Below, piece by piece: positions 45,897 through 55,515 of a stretch of 64,000 nt of DNA (positions are counted from its first letter, which is position 1; the number at the start of each line of letters is the position of its first letter). The DNA lies in assembly GCF_000190735.1 (NCBI RefSeq), contig NC_015177.1:3782001-3846000 (forward strand), written 5' to 3'. The notes below the pieces were generated by a model. That model saw only the letters and a list, made by a program, of their open reading frames with translations, ran no database searches and was not told the DNA's origin. The DNA is from Pseudopedobacter saltans DSM 12145 (GTDB taxonomy: Bacteria; Bacteroidota; Bacteroidia; Sphingobacteriales; Sphingobacteriaceae). The translations under genes and the position numbers were made by a program.

Positions 45897-46877
45897 ATGA
45901 TTCAACAGTTTAGAAGTCTAAACTTTTTAAATGTAATTGTCCTTTTTCTTATAGTTTATTTGCTAAGGATAGGATTGATTCTTGACTTTCCCGAGGGAAT
46001 CAATACCGGGTTTTCAGAAACAGGTAATAGGCTTTTGCTAAGCTATACCGACCAATCTCTTTTATCTCCACTTGCAAATATCTTTTTAGCCGGAATAATT
46101 CTGTTTTTACAGGCATTAATTTTCAACCGTATTCTAAATGAATATAATATTCTAGGGAAACCTACATTTATACCTGCATTGATTTACGTTGTGGTTTCAT
46201 CGGTATTTACCCCGTTTCTTTTTCTTTCACCACCTTTAATCTGCAATTTCCTACTATTATTTCTGTTATTTCGAATTTTGTCATCGTCTAAAGATGGAAG
46301 TCAAATTTCAACGATGTTTGATCTGGGGATGGTCATCGCCATTGCAACCATTGTTTATTTTCCCTCGGTACTTTTTCTTTTATCACTTTGGGTTGCCTTA
46401 ATTATCTTCAGACCATTCAATTGGAGAGAATGGGTTGCTGTTTTGATAGGTTATTTGGTGATAACCTTCTTTTTAGCAGTTTATTACTTTTGGAACGATC
46501 AGTTATTACACTTTATAGCAATTTGGAAACCATTAACTGAAGTTCTTCCGGTTTTTGTAAAAGTTCAGCCGCTGGATTATATTGTCCTCTTTCCGATCGC
46601 TATTGCTGTGATACTTGGAACTGTTCAGTTGCGTGAAAACTTTTTCAAAAGCTATATCCATGTTCGTAAGACATTTATATTCCTTTTTAATTTTTTTGTT
46701 ATCGGGGTATTGGCATTTTATTTAAAGTCTGATCTCAGATTAAATCATTTCCTGATTTGTGTGATCCCTATGGCAACTATTCTCTCGTATTACTTTGTGG
46801 TGGCCAGCAAAAGGTGGTTTTACGAATCGCTGTTCTTTTTAATCATTGTTTTCGTTATCTATTTTCAGTTTGTGTAG
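45897..46877 (+). CDS. DUF6427 family integral membrane protein
   Basis: 326 aa from ATG at 45897; an upstream in-frame ATG at 45858 would add 13 residues, but the family opening (MIQQFRSLNFLNVIVLF) begins here. About ten hydrophobic segments, with FRPFNWREW between two of them and YYFWNDQ later. The family is widespread in Bacteroidota without known function. Possibly GT-C-like or O-antigen-ligase-like in topology; that is speculation. Confidence 0.8.
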   Translation: MIQQFRSLNFLNVIVLFLIVYLLRIGLILDFPEGINTGFSETGNRLLLSYTDQSLLSPLANIFLAGIILFLQALIFNRILNEYNILGKPTFIPALIYVVVSSVFTPFLFLSPPLICNFLLLFLLFRILSSSKDGSQISTMFDLGMVIAIATIVYFPSVLFLLSLWVALIIFRPFNWREWVAVLIGYLVITFFLAVYYFWNDQLLHFIAIWKPLTEVLPVFVKVQPLDYIVLFPIAIAVILGTVQLRENFFKSYIHVRKTFIFLFNFFVIGVLAFYLKSDLRLNHFLICVIPMATILSYYFVVASKRWFYESLFFLIIVFVIYFQFV

Positions 46878-46933
46878 ATTTTTCTTTAACTTTTTTTAAC
46901 GCTTACAATATTAAAAAGCATTTAAAAGTTTAA

Positions 46934-46941
46934 TAGTTTTG
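46934..46941 (+). promoter_or_regulatory. Candidate -7 box upstream of coaX
   Basis: TAGTTTTG fits TAnnTTTG exactly and lies 29 bases before the coaX ATG. No clear TTTG at the expected -33 position. Confidence 0.35.
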
Positions 46942-46970
46942 TTTGATAGGCATAGTCCTAAAACTTATTA

Positions 46971-47732
46971 ATGGCAAATCTGATAGTAGATATAGGAAAT
47001 ACATTCACAAAAATTTTGGTTTTTTCAGGAAATCAAATCGTTTTTAGTGATAGAAAGGAAACCTTTTCTATTTCAGAGCTGGAAAGCACAGTTGAAAAAT
47101 TCAGGATAAATCAAGTTATTATATCGTCTGTAAGGAGCGATGCCGATTTTGGTGGACTCCGGCATATTTCTAATGCGGTCGTAATACAATTCAACAACAA
47201 TACGCCCGTACCCATTTCGAATCTGTACGAAACCCCCGAGACATTGGGAGTTGACCGATTGGCAGGGGTAATCGGTGCAAAAGAGATTTTTCCTGATAAA
47301 GCAGTTTTAGCGATAGATTTTGGAAGTTGTATTACTTTTGATTTTATTGATGAAAAAGGAGTGTATTATGGCGGTTCGATTTCTCCAGGTTTAAAAATGC
47401 GTTTCAAGGCAATGCATCATTTTACTGGAAAGCTTCCCGAAGTTGATGATGCAAAGTCTACGAAAGACTTCAGTGCTACATTCGGTAAAAACACAAAAGA
47501 GTCTTTACAAGCCGGAGTGGTGAATGGCATTTTATTTGAAATAGAGGGCTATATTAAAAAATATAACGAAATAAGTGGCGATTTAAAGGTGATTCTTTGC
47601 GGAGGAGACTCATCATTTTTTGATAGTAGATTGAAAAATAGCATCTTTGCGCACCAAATCCTTGTAGAACCCAATTTGGTTCCAATAGGACTAAATACAG
47701 TTGTAAAATATCAGTATGATCAAACAAACTAA
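46971..47732 (+). CDS. coaX: Type III pantothenate kinase
   Basis: 253 aa. ASKHA-fold motifs: IVDIGNTFTKI (phosphate 1), ETLGVDRLAGV, LAIDFGSCITFDF (phosphate 2) and GGSISPGLKMRFKAMHHFT. It phosphorylates pantothenate with ATP, the first step of CoA synthesis. Its last 17 bases overlap the next gene, an outer-membrane protein. Confidence 0.95.
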   Translation: MANLIVDIGNTFTKILVFSGNQIVFSDRKETFSISELESTVEKFRINQVIISSVRSDADFGGLRHISNAVVIQFNNNTPVPISNLYETPETLGVDRLAGVIGAKEIFPDKAVLAIDFGSCITFDFIDEKGVYYGGSISPGLKMRFKAMHHFTGKLPEVDDAKSTKDFSATFGKNTKESLQAGVVNGILFEIEGYIKKYNEISGDLKVILCGGDSSFFDSRLKNSIFAHQILVEPNLVPIGLNTVVKYQYDQTN

Positions 47733-49014
47733 GAAATACATTTTGTCTGCGGCCTTGCTTGCGGTATCTGTGATAAGTGTTAGCGCTCAGGGGACAATAA
47801 ATTCTCCATATTCTAAATACGGGATCGGGAATTTACAGGGAACATATTTGCCGCAGAATACATCAATGGGTAATTTGGCATATGGCATAAGTACAACTGG
47901 AGTTTACAATAATATCAATATCGCCAACCCTGCTTCATACTCTCAACTTAGGTTAACGGCGTTTGATATCGGTTTTGGAGCTAATATAGAAAACCTAAAA
48001 AGAGATAACCTAGACCAAAATAGCTTTAACGCAAATCTTGCTCACATTGCTATAGCCGTTCCTGTTTCCAAGAAATCTGCTTTAAGCTTTGGATTATTAC
48101 CATACAGTATTCTTGGATATTCTTATAGACAAGAAGTTAAGATGGATACATTAACAGCGGATCATGTTTATAAAGGCGAAGGCGGTTTGTCCAGAGCTTT
48201 TATAGGTTATGGATTTGGTATAGGTAAAAACTTCAATTTCGGATTTAATGCATCATACCTTTTTGGTAATCTGAAAGAAACCAATGCAGTTGAGTTTCAC
48301 AACAGATATGTCGGGTTTTACAATTCGAAGAAAGATATCAACAACAGTATTGGTGGTTTAGTGTTCGATTTAGGCTTTCAGTATGTTGCTAATATTGGAG
48401 AAAAATCCAGGTTAACTGTAGGGTATACAACAGGATTAAAATCAAAATTAACCAACGATTATAATACCCTAACCAGCGAATACGTGGTAACCAGTTCATC
48501 AGATTACAGGACGGATACCGTACGATATGTAGAAGATAATGCGCATAAAGCAAATCTTCCGATGAATCATAATTTCGGGATAAGTTTCGGTAAAATAAAC
48601 AAATGGTTAATTGGAGCCGACTTTAGGATGGCAGACTGGTCTGGTTTTAGTATTACCCATTCACCAGAAAATTTAGGAAAAACTACAGGGTTTTCTTTTG
48701 GAGGACAGATAGTTCCGAATATTAATGCAGTAACAAACTATTTCGCATTGATAGATTACAGACTAGGTGTCAATTACGACAAAACCTATGTAAAAGTTAA
48801 TGGAACGGATATCGATAAAAAAAGTATAAACTTTGGATTAGGATTCCCGTTAATAGCGTCCACCAACAGATCTGCTTTTTATAAGATCAATTTTGCTGCA
48901 GAGATAGGAAACAGAGGGGTTTTGAAACCAGGATTAGTTAAGGAAAACTTTTATAATTTTAGTCTGGGATTCACCATTAACGACAGGTGGTTTCAAAAAT
49001 ATAAATATGATTAA
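47716..49014 (+). CDS. Outer-membrane beta-barrel protein (FadL/OmpP1-like appearance)
   Basis: 432 aa. Signal peptide (YILSAALLAVSVISVSAQ), then NSPYSKYGIGNLQGTYLPQN, a conserved opening in Bacteroidota envelope proteins, and alternating beta strands through to a C-terminal aromatic region (INDRWFQKYKYD). Probably a 14-stranded-type barrel. It lies between coaX and lptC, 2 bases from the latter. The function is unknown; context suggests envelope biogenesis. Confidence 0.82.
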   Translation: MIKQTKKYILSAALLAVSVISVSAQGTINSPYSKYGIGNLQGTYLPQNTSMGNLAYGISTTGVYNNINIANPASYSQLRLTAFDIGFGANIENLKRDNLDQNSFNANLAHIAIAVPVSKKSALSFGLLPYSILGYSYRQEVKMDTLTADHVYKGEGGLSRAFIGYGFGIGKNFNFGFNASYLFGNLKETNAVEFHNRYVGFYNSKKDINNSIGGLVFDLGFQYVANIGEKSRLTVGYTTGLKSKLTNDYNTLTSEYVVTSSSDYRTDTVRYVEDNAHKANLPMNHNFGISFGKINKWLIGADFRMADWSGFSITHSPENLGKTTGFSFGGQIVPNINAVTNYFALIDYRLGVNYDKTYVKVNGTDIDKKSINFGLGFPLIASTNRSAFYKINFAAEIGNRGVLKPGLVKENFYNFSLGFTINDRWFQKYKYD

Positions 49015-49016
49015 TT

Positions 49017-49586
49017 ATGTTTAGGCTCCTAAAGCTCTCAGTGTTGGGCGTATCTTTTTACGCTATGTTTGCGTGTGGAAGCGGAGATTTAAAAAAAGTC
49101 GAACAGATTAATTTGCAGGATACGATACAGGTTGACACTACAAAGGGAGCGGAAATCATTTATAGTGATTCTGCGAAGGTAAAAGCTAAATTGAAAGCTC
49201 CTGTTTTATTGTATTTTAAAACTAAAAATCCTTATTACGAAATGCCTAAGGGAATAGATGTCGTCTTTTATGATGAAAATCTAAAACCCACAAGTACAGT
49301 CGTTTCAGACTATGCGATAAGGAGGGAGAATGAAAAGACAGTTGAGTTAAGAAAGAACGTCGTAGCAAAAAACTCTGAAGGTAAGACCTTTAAGTCTGAA
49401 GAGTTAATTTGGGACGAGAACACGAAAAAGTTTTACTCAAATACATTAGTGACTATTATAACCGATCAGGCAACAATTTCCGGAACAAGTTTTTGGGCAT
49501 TGGAAGACTTTAGTTATTATGAAATAAAGCAAGGCGCGGGGCCAATACAGTTTAATACCGATATGGATACCACTGCCTCTAAATAA
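49017..49586 (+). CDS. lptC: LPS export protein LptC (lipoprotein form)
   Basis: 189 aa. A lipobox ends at Cys20 (MFACGSG), unlike the membrane-anchored enterobacterial form. The OstA-like beta fold is visible in MPKGIDVVFYDENLKPTSTV, SDYAIRRENEKTVELRKNVV and KTFKSEELIWDENTKKFYSN. It carries LPS from the inner-membrane LptBFG complex toward LptA. It follows the barrel gene by 2 bases. Confidence 0.9.
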   Translation: MFRLLKLSVLGVSFYAMFACGSGDLKKVEQINLQDTIQVDTTKGAEIIYSDSAKVKAKLKAPVLLYFKTKNPYYEMPKGIDVVFYDENLKPTSTVVSDYAIRRENEKTVELRKNVVAKNSEGKTFKSEELIWDENTKKFYSNTLVTIITDQATISGTSFWALEDFSYYEIKQGAGPIQFNTDMDTTASK

Positions 49587-49730
49587 TAAACCAAGTGGGT
49601 TTTTAGGTGCTCTATCAGCTTGAAGATGTACATGTTAAATTTATAGTTAAGTTTTAAAATGTACTTTTTACTTTCAACTTTGATTTTGTATCTTGCGCCC
49701 TCTAAAAAAATAAAATAATAGAAGAATCAT

Positions 49731-51830
49731 ATGGGAATTATGAGTTTTTTGCGTAACCGAGCTGGAGCTATCATTATTATAGCTATCGGTTTAGCAATTG
49801 TAGCGTTTCTTTTAAGTGATGCTATCAGAAGCGGAAGCGGTTTTATAGCTGATGCGAATAGCAAGATCGGTGAAGTTGATGGTGAGAAAATTTCTTATCA
49901 GGATTTTAACACCAGGGTAGATCAAAATTCTCAACAATTTAGAGCGCAAATGGGCAATTTAAATGCACAAATGCAGTCATATATTGTGGAAAATACCTGG
50001 AATCAAATGACTTCTAGTATTATTTTAGAAAAACAAACCGAGAAATTAGGACTTACTGTTGGTACAGCAGAACTGTTTGATTTGATGTTCGATAATCCAT
50101 CTCCACAGATGCAGCAAATTTTTGCGGATCCTAATACCGGAGCTTTCAACAGAGCGAACGCTATTTCTTCCAGAAAAAGTGCCGATACCGAACCTTCAGG
50201 TCAATTAAAGGCACAGTGGGTTTCTCTGGAAGATAACATCCTACACGAGCGTAGTAACCAAAAATATCTTGCATTGGTTAGAAACGGTGTTTATGCAAAT
50301 TCTTTAGATGCCAAAGATGATTATACCAATAAAAACAAATTGGTGAATTTCGATTATTTGGTCTTGGATTTGGCTAGTATCAAAGATGCTGATGTTAAAT
50401 TAACAGATGCTGACTATAAAGAGTATTACGAAAAAAATAAATACAGATTCAAAAACCAAACTGAGACCAGAACATTTGAATATGTGGTTTTCGATGCATC
50501 TCCATCTAAACAAGATACTTTAGAAGCAAAAGCTAAAATAGATAAGATTGCTGAAGGTTTTAGAACAACAGATAACGATTCTTTATATGTGGCAATTAAT
50601 GCAGATACAAAAGAGCCTATTGCTTATCAGAAAAAAGGGACTTTAGAACCAGCTTTGGATTCCGTGATGTTTAATGCATCAAAAGGATATGTGTATGGAC
50701 CCTACATTGCTGATGGCGCTTATAAAGTTGCAAAATTAGTGGATTCCAGAATTAGTCCTGATTCTGTTAAAGCGCGTCATATTTTGTTAAATCCAGCTAC
50801 AGAAGGTGGAATGGATAAAGCGAAGTCTAAAGCAGATTCTATTAAAAATTTAATACAGAAAGGGGCTAGCTTTGCGGAATTAGCGAAAGAGTTTGGGACT
50901 GACGGATCTAAAGATTCCGGGGGCGACTTAGGAACTTTTGCTCGTGGATCTATGGTGCCTAAATTCGAAGATGCAGTTTTTAATGGTCCTGTAGGACAAG
51001 TATTTACTTTGGAGACGCAATTTGGAGTACATGTTATAGAAATTCAAAAACAAATTGGCTCTTCGAAAGTGGTAAAAGTGGCTGTAGTGGATAAGCAAAT
51101 TGCTCCAAGTTCTCAAACAGAACAGGCTGCTTATCAAAAAGCACAGGCATTTATTGCTGCGGTAAAAGATCAAAAGCAGTTTGAAGAAAATGCACAAAAA
51201 CAAGGTATAGTAAAACTAGTTGCCGATGATGTGACTCCATTGCAAGGAGGTTTGCCAGGTTTGGATGATGCAAGAAGCATCGTTCGTTGGGCTTATCAGG
51301 CTGATAAAGGAGATATTTCAAATGAGATCTTCACCGTGGGAAGCAAATATGTAGTTGCGGTTTTAACGAATGTTAAACCAGAAGGAACTTTACCTTTAGA
51401 GCAGGTTAAGAAACAAATAGAGCCTTCTGTAATGCATTTGGTGAAAGGAAGAATGCTAAAAGAAAAAGCAGATAAAGCTTTATCTGGAGCGTCAAACTTA
51501 GCGCAGGTTGCTCAAAAACTAGGTGTAACAACTTCCAGTGTTGAAAATATCGTATTCGCGAATCCGATTATTCCGGGATATTCTCAGGAAAATATAGTTG
51601 TAGGGTCTATATTTGGCTCTCAGCCAAATAAACTGTCTAAAGCTATCGTTGGAGACAGAGGAGTTTATGTGTATACAGTTAAATCTTTCATAGAGCCTGC
51701 GGCATTTACAAATGCAGCGAAGTCTAAAGAATCTTTAGTACAAACTATGTCTTCGCAAGCAGATGGCGCAGTTTTCCAAGTATTAAAGGAAAATGCTAAA
51801 ATCAAGGATTTAAGAGCTAAATTCTACTAA
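49731..51830 (+). CDS. PpiD/SurA-like peptidyl-prolyl isomerase
   Basis: 699 aa. One N-terminal transmembrane anchor (AGAIIIIAIGLAIVAFLL), a SurA_N-type chaperone region (DGEKISYQDFNTRVDQ onward), a parvulin domain at about 345-440 (ARHILLNP, FAELAKEFGTDGSKDSGGDL, FGVHVIEIQ) and a C-terminal helical region. It folds outer-membrane proteins on the periplasmic side. The gene is bounded by a strong terminator. Confidence 0.93.
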   Translation: MGIMSFLRNRAGAIIIIAIGLAIVAFLLSDAIRSGSGFIADANSKIGEVDGEKISYQDFNTRVDQNSQQFRAQMGNLNAQMQSYIVENTWNQMTSSIILEKQTEKLGLTVGTAELFDLMFDNPSPQMQQIFADPNTGAFNRANAISSRKSADTEPSGQLKAQWVSLEDNILHERSNQKYLALVRNGVYANSLDAKDDYTNKNKLVNFDYLVLDLASIKDADVKLTDADYKEYYEKNKYRFKNQTETRTFEYVVFDASPSKQDTLEAKAKIDKIAEGFRTTDNDSLYVAINADTKEPIAYQKKGTLEPALDSVMFNASKGYVYGPYIADGAYKVAKLVDSRISPDSVKARHILLNPATEGGMDKAKSKADSIKNLIQKGASFAELAKEFGTDGSKDSGGDLGTFARGSMVPKFEDAVFNGPVGQVFTLETQFGVHVIEIQKQIGSSKVVKVAVVDKQIAPSSQTEQAAYQKAQAFIAAVKDQKQFEENAQKQGIVKLVADDVTPLQGGLPGLDDARSIVRWAYQADKGDISNEIFTVGSKYVVAVLTNVKPEGTLPLEQVKKQIEPSVMHLVKGRMLKEKADKALSGASNLAQVAQKLGVTTSSVENIVFANPIIPGYSQENIVVGSIFGSQPNKLSKAIVGDRGVYVYTVKSFIEPAAFTNAAKSKESLVQTMSSQADGAVFQVLKENAKIKDLRAKFY

Positions 51831-51851
51831 ACAGAAAAAATATAAAATATG

Positions 51852-51890
51852 ACCGGAGTCTGGTGAAAACCAACTCCGGTTTTTTTATTT
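51852..51890 (+). terminator. Rho-independent terminator after the PpiD-like gene
   Basis: An 8-bp perfect stem ACCGGAGT / ACTCCGGT, 13-nt loop, followed by TTTTTTTATTTT. Confidence 0.93.
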
Positions 51891-51899
51891 TAGTGTATT

Positions 51900-52415
51900 A
51901 TGGATATTCAAGAAAATATTGTCAATAAGGTAGCTCTCAGCGGACTTGTGTCTTATGATCTGGCATCTATCAGGCCGGAAGGAGATCGTGTGTTATACGA
52001 TATTAAAGACAATCTTTTTCATGGTCTGATGCTCAGGGAAAAAGATTTCAGAGCTTTCATAAAAGAACATAACTGGGAGCAATATAAGGGAAAACATATA
52101 GCAATTATATGTTCTACAGATGCTATTGTTCCAACCTGGGCCTACATGCTATTGGCTACTAAATTTTCAGAGTTTGCAGAAACAGTACATTTTGGGAACC
52201 TGGAAGAATTAGAGAGTTTTTTATTTAATCAGGCGATAAATAAGTTGGATGTCGAGCAATTCAAAGATCAGAAAATCGTTATAAAAGGGTGCGGTGATGT
52301 TTTTGTTCCAACTTCGGCGTTTGTTTCGCTGACATCTAAAATAAAGCCGGTAGCGAAAAGTATCATGTATGGCGAGCCATGTTCAACAGTTCCTTTATAT
52401 AAGCGAAAAGATTGA
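51900..52415 (+). CDS. DUF2480 family protein
   Basis: 171 aa, soluble. Matches the Bacteroidota family DUF2480 through NKVALSGLVSYDLASIRPEG, CSTDAIVPTWAYMLLA and VIKGCGDVFVPTSAFV. No enzymatic motif known. The start lies 9 bases after the preceding terminator's T tract, so the 5' leader must be very short or transcription enters by readthrough. Confidence 0.88.
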   Translation: MDIQENIVNKVALSGLVSYDLASIRPEGDRVLYDIKDNLFHGLMLREKDFRAFIKEHNWEQYKGKHIAIICSTDAIVPTWAYMLLATKFSEFAETVHFGNLEELESFLFNQAINKLDVEQFKDQKIVIKGCGDVFVPTSAFVSLTSKIKPVAKSIMYGEPCSTVPLYKRKD

Positions 52416-52442
52416 TTTTGGTTTGTTTTTTGTATAAGTTTG
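52412..52442 (+). promoter_or_regulatory. Candidate promoter TTG-N20-TAAGTTTG
   Basis: TTG at 52412-52414, 20-base spacer, and TAAGTTTG at 52435-52442, an exact TAnnTTTG. Only 4 bases separate the box from the ATG at 52447, implying a leaderless transcript. Confidence 0.45.
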
Positions 52443-52446
52443 ATTT

Positions 52447-53226
52447 ATGAAGAAATCGTTTGTTTTTACTCTAATAGCGTTTTTGGCCTGTTTTAATGCT
52501 TTCTCGCAGTCATTACCTTATATAAAAAGTTCATCCTTTGAAACCGGAGAAACCTTGGTTTATAAATTAAAGTATGGCTTTATTACTGCTGCTGAAGCGA
52601 CGTTGCAGGTTCTGGATTCTGATATAAAGTATAATGGAAAGCCTACTTATCATCTGTTAGCTCAGGGAAAGACAAATGGTACTTTCGACATATTTTTTAA
52701 GGTCAGAAATAAATACGAATCCTTTATAGATAAAACAACTTATACCCCTTACTTCTACGCAGAGGACATAAAGGAAGATAATTACACGAGGACAGATAAA
52801 GTACGCTTTTATCAAAGCGAGAAAAAGATTGTAGGGAGCAAAGGAACTTACACTTCTCCAGTAGCCCAAACATTTGATTTAGTGTCCGCTTATTATTTCG
52901 CCAGAAATCTTGATCTTTCGAGTGTCAGAATAGGCGATAAGCTAACCCTGCGCTATTTTCTAAAAGATGAGGTAACACCTTTAACAATAGAATATATGGG
53001 TAAAGAAGTTGTGAAAACAAGTCAGGGGAGAGTCAACTGCTTGAAGTTTAGCCCCTCTATTTCTCCAGGTCGTATTTTTAAGAAAAATAGCCGTTTGTAT
53101 CTTTGGATAACAGATGACGAAAATAGAATTCCGGTAAAAGCACAAGGCGATGTAATTGTTGGAAGTATTACAATGGAATTGGCTAGTGTTAGCGGGCTAA
53201 AGGAACCGTTGAAAATAATTAAATAA
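52447..53226 (+). CDS. DUF3108 family exported protein
   Basis: 259 aa with a Sec signal (FVFTLIAFLACFNAFSQ). DUF3108 features: FETGETLVYKLKYGFITAAE, FFKVRNKYESFID, FYQSEKKI and FSPSISPGRIFKKNSRLYLW. Beta-rich periplasmic or outer-membrane-associated fold of unknown function, related in shape to lipoprotein carriers. Common in Bacteroidota downstream of DUF2480. Confidence 0.88.
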   Translation: MKKSFVFTLIAFLACFNAFSQSLPYIKSSSFETGETLVYKLKYGFITAAEATLQVLDSDIKYNGKPTYHLLAQGKTNGTFDIFFKVRNKYESFIDKTTYTPYFYAEDIKEDNYTRTDKVRFYQSEKKIVGSKGTYTSPVAQTFDLVSAYYFARNLDLSSVRIGDKLTLRYFLKDEVTPLTIEYMGKEVVKTSQGRVNCLKFSPSISPGRIFKKNSRLYLWITDDENRIPVKAQGDVIVGSITMELASVSGLKEPLKIIK

Positions 53227-53265
53227 ACACTGCTTTTTACTATAATCTAAACCCTATAAACCTCA

Positions 53266-54384
53266 TTGATTCAGGAAATCAAAAAGATTGAAATGATTGA
53301 CTTGCCTTTGGAATACGAAGCGCAAAAGTCTGAAATTGATACAGCCATACATCAGGTATTAGCCAAAGGTGATTTTATAAAAGGGCAGGCAGTAATAGAA
53401 TTCGAGAAATCATTCGGAGAATATCTGAACGTATCGTCTGTTGTTTCCTGTGCCAACGGAACAGATGCTTTACAAATAGCATTAATGTCTTTGGGCATTG
53501 GCAGAGAAGACGAAGTTATCCTGCCTGCGTTCAGTTATGCAGCAGCAATAGAAATGGTTTTATTGCTTGGAGCTAAGCCTGTTTTGGTGGATGTAGATCC
53601 TATCTATTTTCAGATACAAACAGAAGAACTATCAAAATTAATAAACTCAAAAACAAAAGCCATTATTGCAGTCCATCTTTATGGACAGTCAGCAGATATT
53701 GCTGTTATTGCTGAAATTGCAGAAAAAAACAACCTGTTTCTTATTGAGGATTGTGCGCAGTCAATAGGTGCTACTTTTACAGGAAAACATCTGGGTACAT
53801 TTGGAGATATTGCCTGTACTTCCTTTTTCCCAACAAAAAATCTCGGATGCTATGGCGATGGAGGAGCATTATTTACTAACAACATCGAATTAGCCAGTCG
53901 AGCCAGAATGGTTGCTTCTCATGGTCAGCAAAAAAAGTACGACCATCAGATATTGGGAATTAATTCCAGATTGGATACTTTACAGGCGGCTATATTAAAC
54001 GTTAAACTGACTTATTTACAGGCCACAATCGATAAAAAGATATCAATTGCCGGAATTTATCACAGCCTTTTGCAAAATCTTGAAGATATTATAATACCAG
54101 AAGAATTTTCCGGTATAAAGCATTCATGGCACCAATACACCATAAAAATAAAAAATGGTAGAAGGGATGAGCTTAAAGCATATTTACTGGCTAAGGGCGT
54201 AACTTCTATGATTCATTATCCCAAAGTATTAAATGAACATCCGGCATTCAAGTATATAGAGGGGGAATTTCCTGTGTCGCGAGCGCTCACACAAGAGATT
54301 TTATGTTTACCAATACATCCTGGTTTGACAAACGAGGATATAGTGTATATTTGTGACGCTATAAAAAGTTTTTATGTCGCTTGA
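53266..54384 (+). CDS. WbpE/WlbC-like sugar nucleotide aminotransferase (DegT family)
   Basis: 372 aa from TTG at 53266; ATG at 53293 is an alternative that would remove nine residues. Motifs: VVSCANGTDALQIALMSLG, VHLYGQSADIAVI, and K191 in SFFPTKNLGCYGDGG as the PLP lysine. That segment closely resembles WbpE, which makes the 3-amino group of UDP-2-acetamido-3-amino-glucuronate. The overlapping next gene resembles WbpD, the partner acetyltransferase. The required 3-dehydrogenase (WbpB type) is not in view. Confidence 0.88.
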   Translation: MIQEIKKIEMIDLPLEYEAQKSEIDTAIHQVLAKGDFIKGQAVIEFEKSFGEYLNVSSVVSCANGTDALQIALMSLGIGREDEVILPAFSYAAAIEMVLLLGAKPVLVDVDPIYFQIQTEELSKLINSKTKAIIAVHLYGQSADIAVIAEIAEKNNLFLIEDCAQSIGATFTGKHLGTFGDIACTSFFPTKNLGCYGDGGALFTNNIELASRARMVASHGQQKKYDHQILGINSRLDTLQAAILNVKLTYLQATIDKKISIAGIYHSLLQNLEDIIIPEEFSGIKHSWHQYTIKIKNGRRDELKAYLLAKGVTSMIHYPKVLNEHPAFKYIEGEFPVSRALTQEILCLPIHPGLTNEDIVYICDAIKSFYVA

Positions 54385-54874
54385 TAATCAATGCTATATT
54401 CATGAAACAGCCGTTGTAGACAAAGGAGCCAGTATTGGTAAAGGGACTAAAATATGGCATTTTGTACATGTATGTTCAACCGCAGTTATCGGAAGAAACT
54501 GTACCATTGGTCAAAATGTGTTTATTGGCGAAAATGTTGTTATTGGAGATGGCGTTAAGATTCAGAACAATGTTTCTGTGTACGAAGGGGTGATTTTAAA
54601 AGATAATGTTTTTATTGGCCCTTCCGTTGTATTTACGAATGTAATTAATCCAAGGGCTTTCATAAACAGAAAGGACGAGTTTAAGAAGACTATAATTTGC
54701 GAAGGAGTATCGATCGGTGCGAATTCAACGATAGTTTGTGGTAATTCTATTGGAGAATATGCATTTATTGGAGCGGGTTCAGTATTAACGAAGAATGTTG
54801 GACCATATGAATTATGGTACGGCAATCCTGCTGAATACAGGAGGAAAGTAAATAAAGAAGGAGAGCTTTTATAA
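54374..54874 (+). CDS. WbpD/WlbB-like N-acetyltransferase
   Basis: 166 aa left-handed beta-helix with hexapeptide repeats. The segments KIWHFVHVC, IGQNVFIGENVVIGDGVKIQ, SVVFTNVINPRAF and SIGANSTIVCGNSIGEYAF are strongly like WlbB/WbpD, which acetylate the 3-amino group of UDP-GlcNAc3N-uronate. It overlaps the aminotransferase gene by 11 bases, so the two are translationally linked. Confidence 0.9.
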   Translation: MSLDNQCYIHETAVVDKGASIGKGTKIWHFVHVCSTAVIGRNCTIGQNVFIGENVVIGDGVKIQNNVSVYEGVILKDNVFIGPSVVFTNVINPRAFINRKDEFKKTIICEGVSIGANSTIVCGNSIGEYAFIGAGSVLTKNVGPYELWYGNPAEYRRKVNKEGELL

Positions 54875-54901
54875 CGCTCCCGGACTGATATAGATTTGGA
54901 T

Positions 54902-55471
54902 ATGTTAGAGGTGAAAGAGACTTTGGTTCACGAAGATGTGCTGAAGGAAAATTTTGTGTGTCATTTAGAAAAATGTAAGGGTGCTTGTTGTATCGAAGGC
55001 GACTCGGGAGCTCCTTTAGAAGAGAGTGAGTTGGAGATACTCAAAGAAATTTATCCGCTGGTAAAGCCGTATATGACAGAAAAAGGAATCCAGGCGATTG
55101 AGGCGGATGGTGAGTATGTTATAGATGACGATGGCGATTATACCACCACTTGTGTAGATAAAAATAAGGAATGTGCTTACGTAACCTGGGAGAATGGTAT
55201 TACGAAATGTGCAATAGAAAAAGCTTATGAAGATGGTATTATCGATTGGAAAAAACCGATATCATGTCATCTTTACCCTATAAGAATAACTGCATATCCT
55301 GAATTTGACGTATTGCACTATGACAGATGGGGAATTTGTTCATCAGCTTGTAGCTTTGGCAATCAATTAAACGTAAAAGTATATGAGTTCTTAAAACAGC
55401 CCTTAATCCGAAAATATGGAGCCGAGTGGTACGCTGAATTAATAGAAAAAATAAATAAAACTGAATTGTAA
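54902..55471 (+). CDS. DUF3109 family cysteine-rich protein
   Basis: 189 aa from ATG at 54902; TTG at 54896 is also possible. Cysteines form a metal-site-like pattern: [11 protein letters not shown] near residues 20-30, then [27 protein letters not shown] and CSSACSFG. The CHLYP motif is shared with YkgJ-type Fe-S/zinc proteins. Function unknown. It sits among sugar-nucleotide genes but is probably an unrelated housekeeping gene. Confidence 0.85.
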   Translation: MLEVKETLVHEDVLKENFVCHLEKCKGACCIEGDSGAPLEESELEILKEIYPLVKPYMTEKGIQAIEADGEYVIDDDGDYTTTCVDKNKECAYVTWENGITKCAIEKAYEDGIIDWKKPISCHLYPIRITAYPEFDVLHYDRWGICSSACSFGNQLNVKVYEFLKQPLIRKYGAEWYAELIEKINKTEL

Positions 55472-55515
55472 CTGGAAGTTTATAAATTTGCAAGCTTAAA
55501 ATAAATTCTGCCAAT

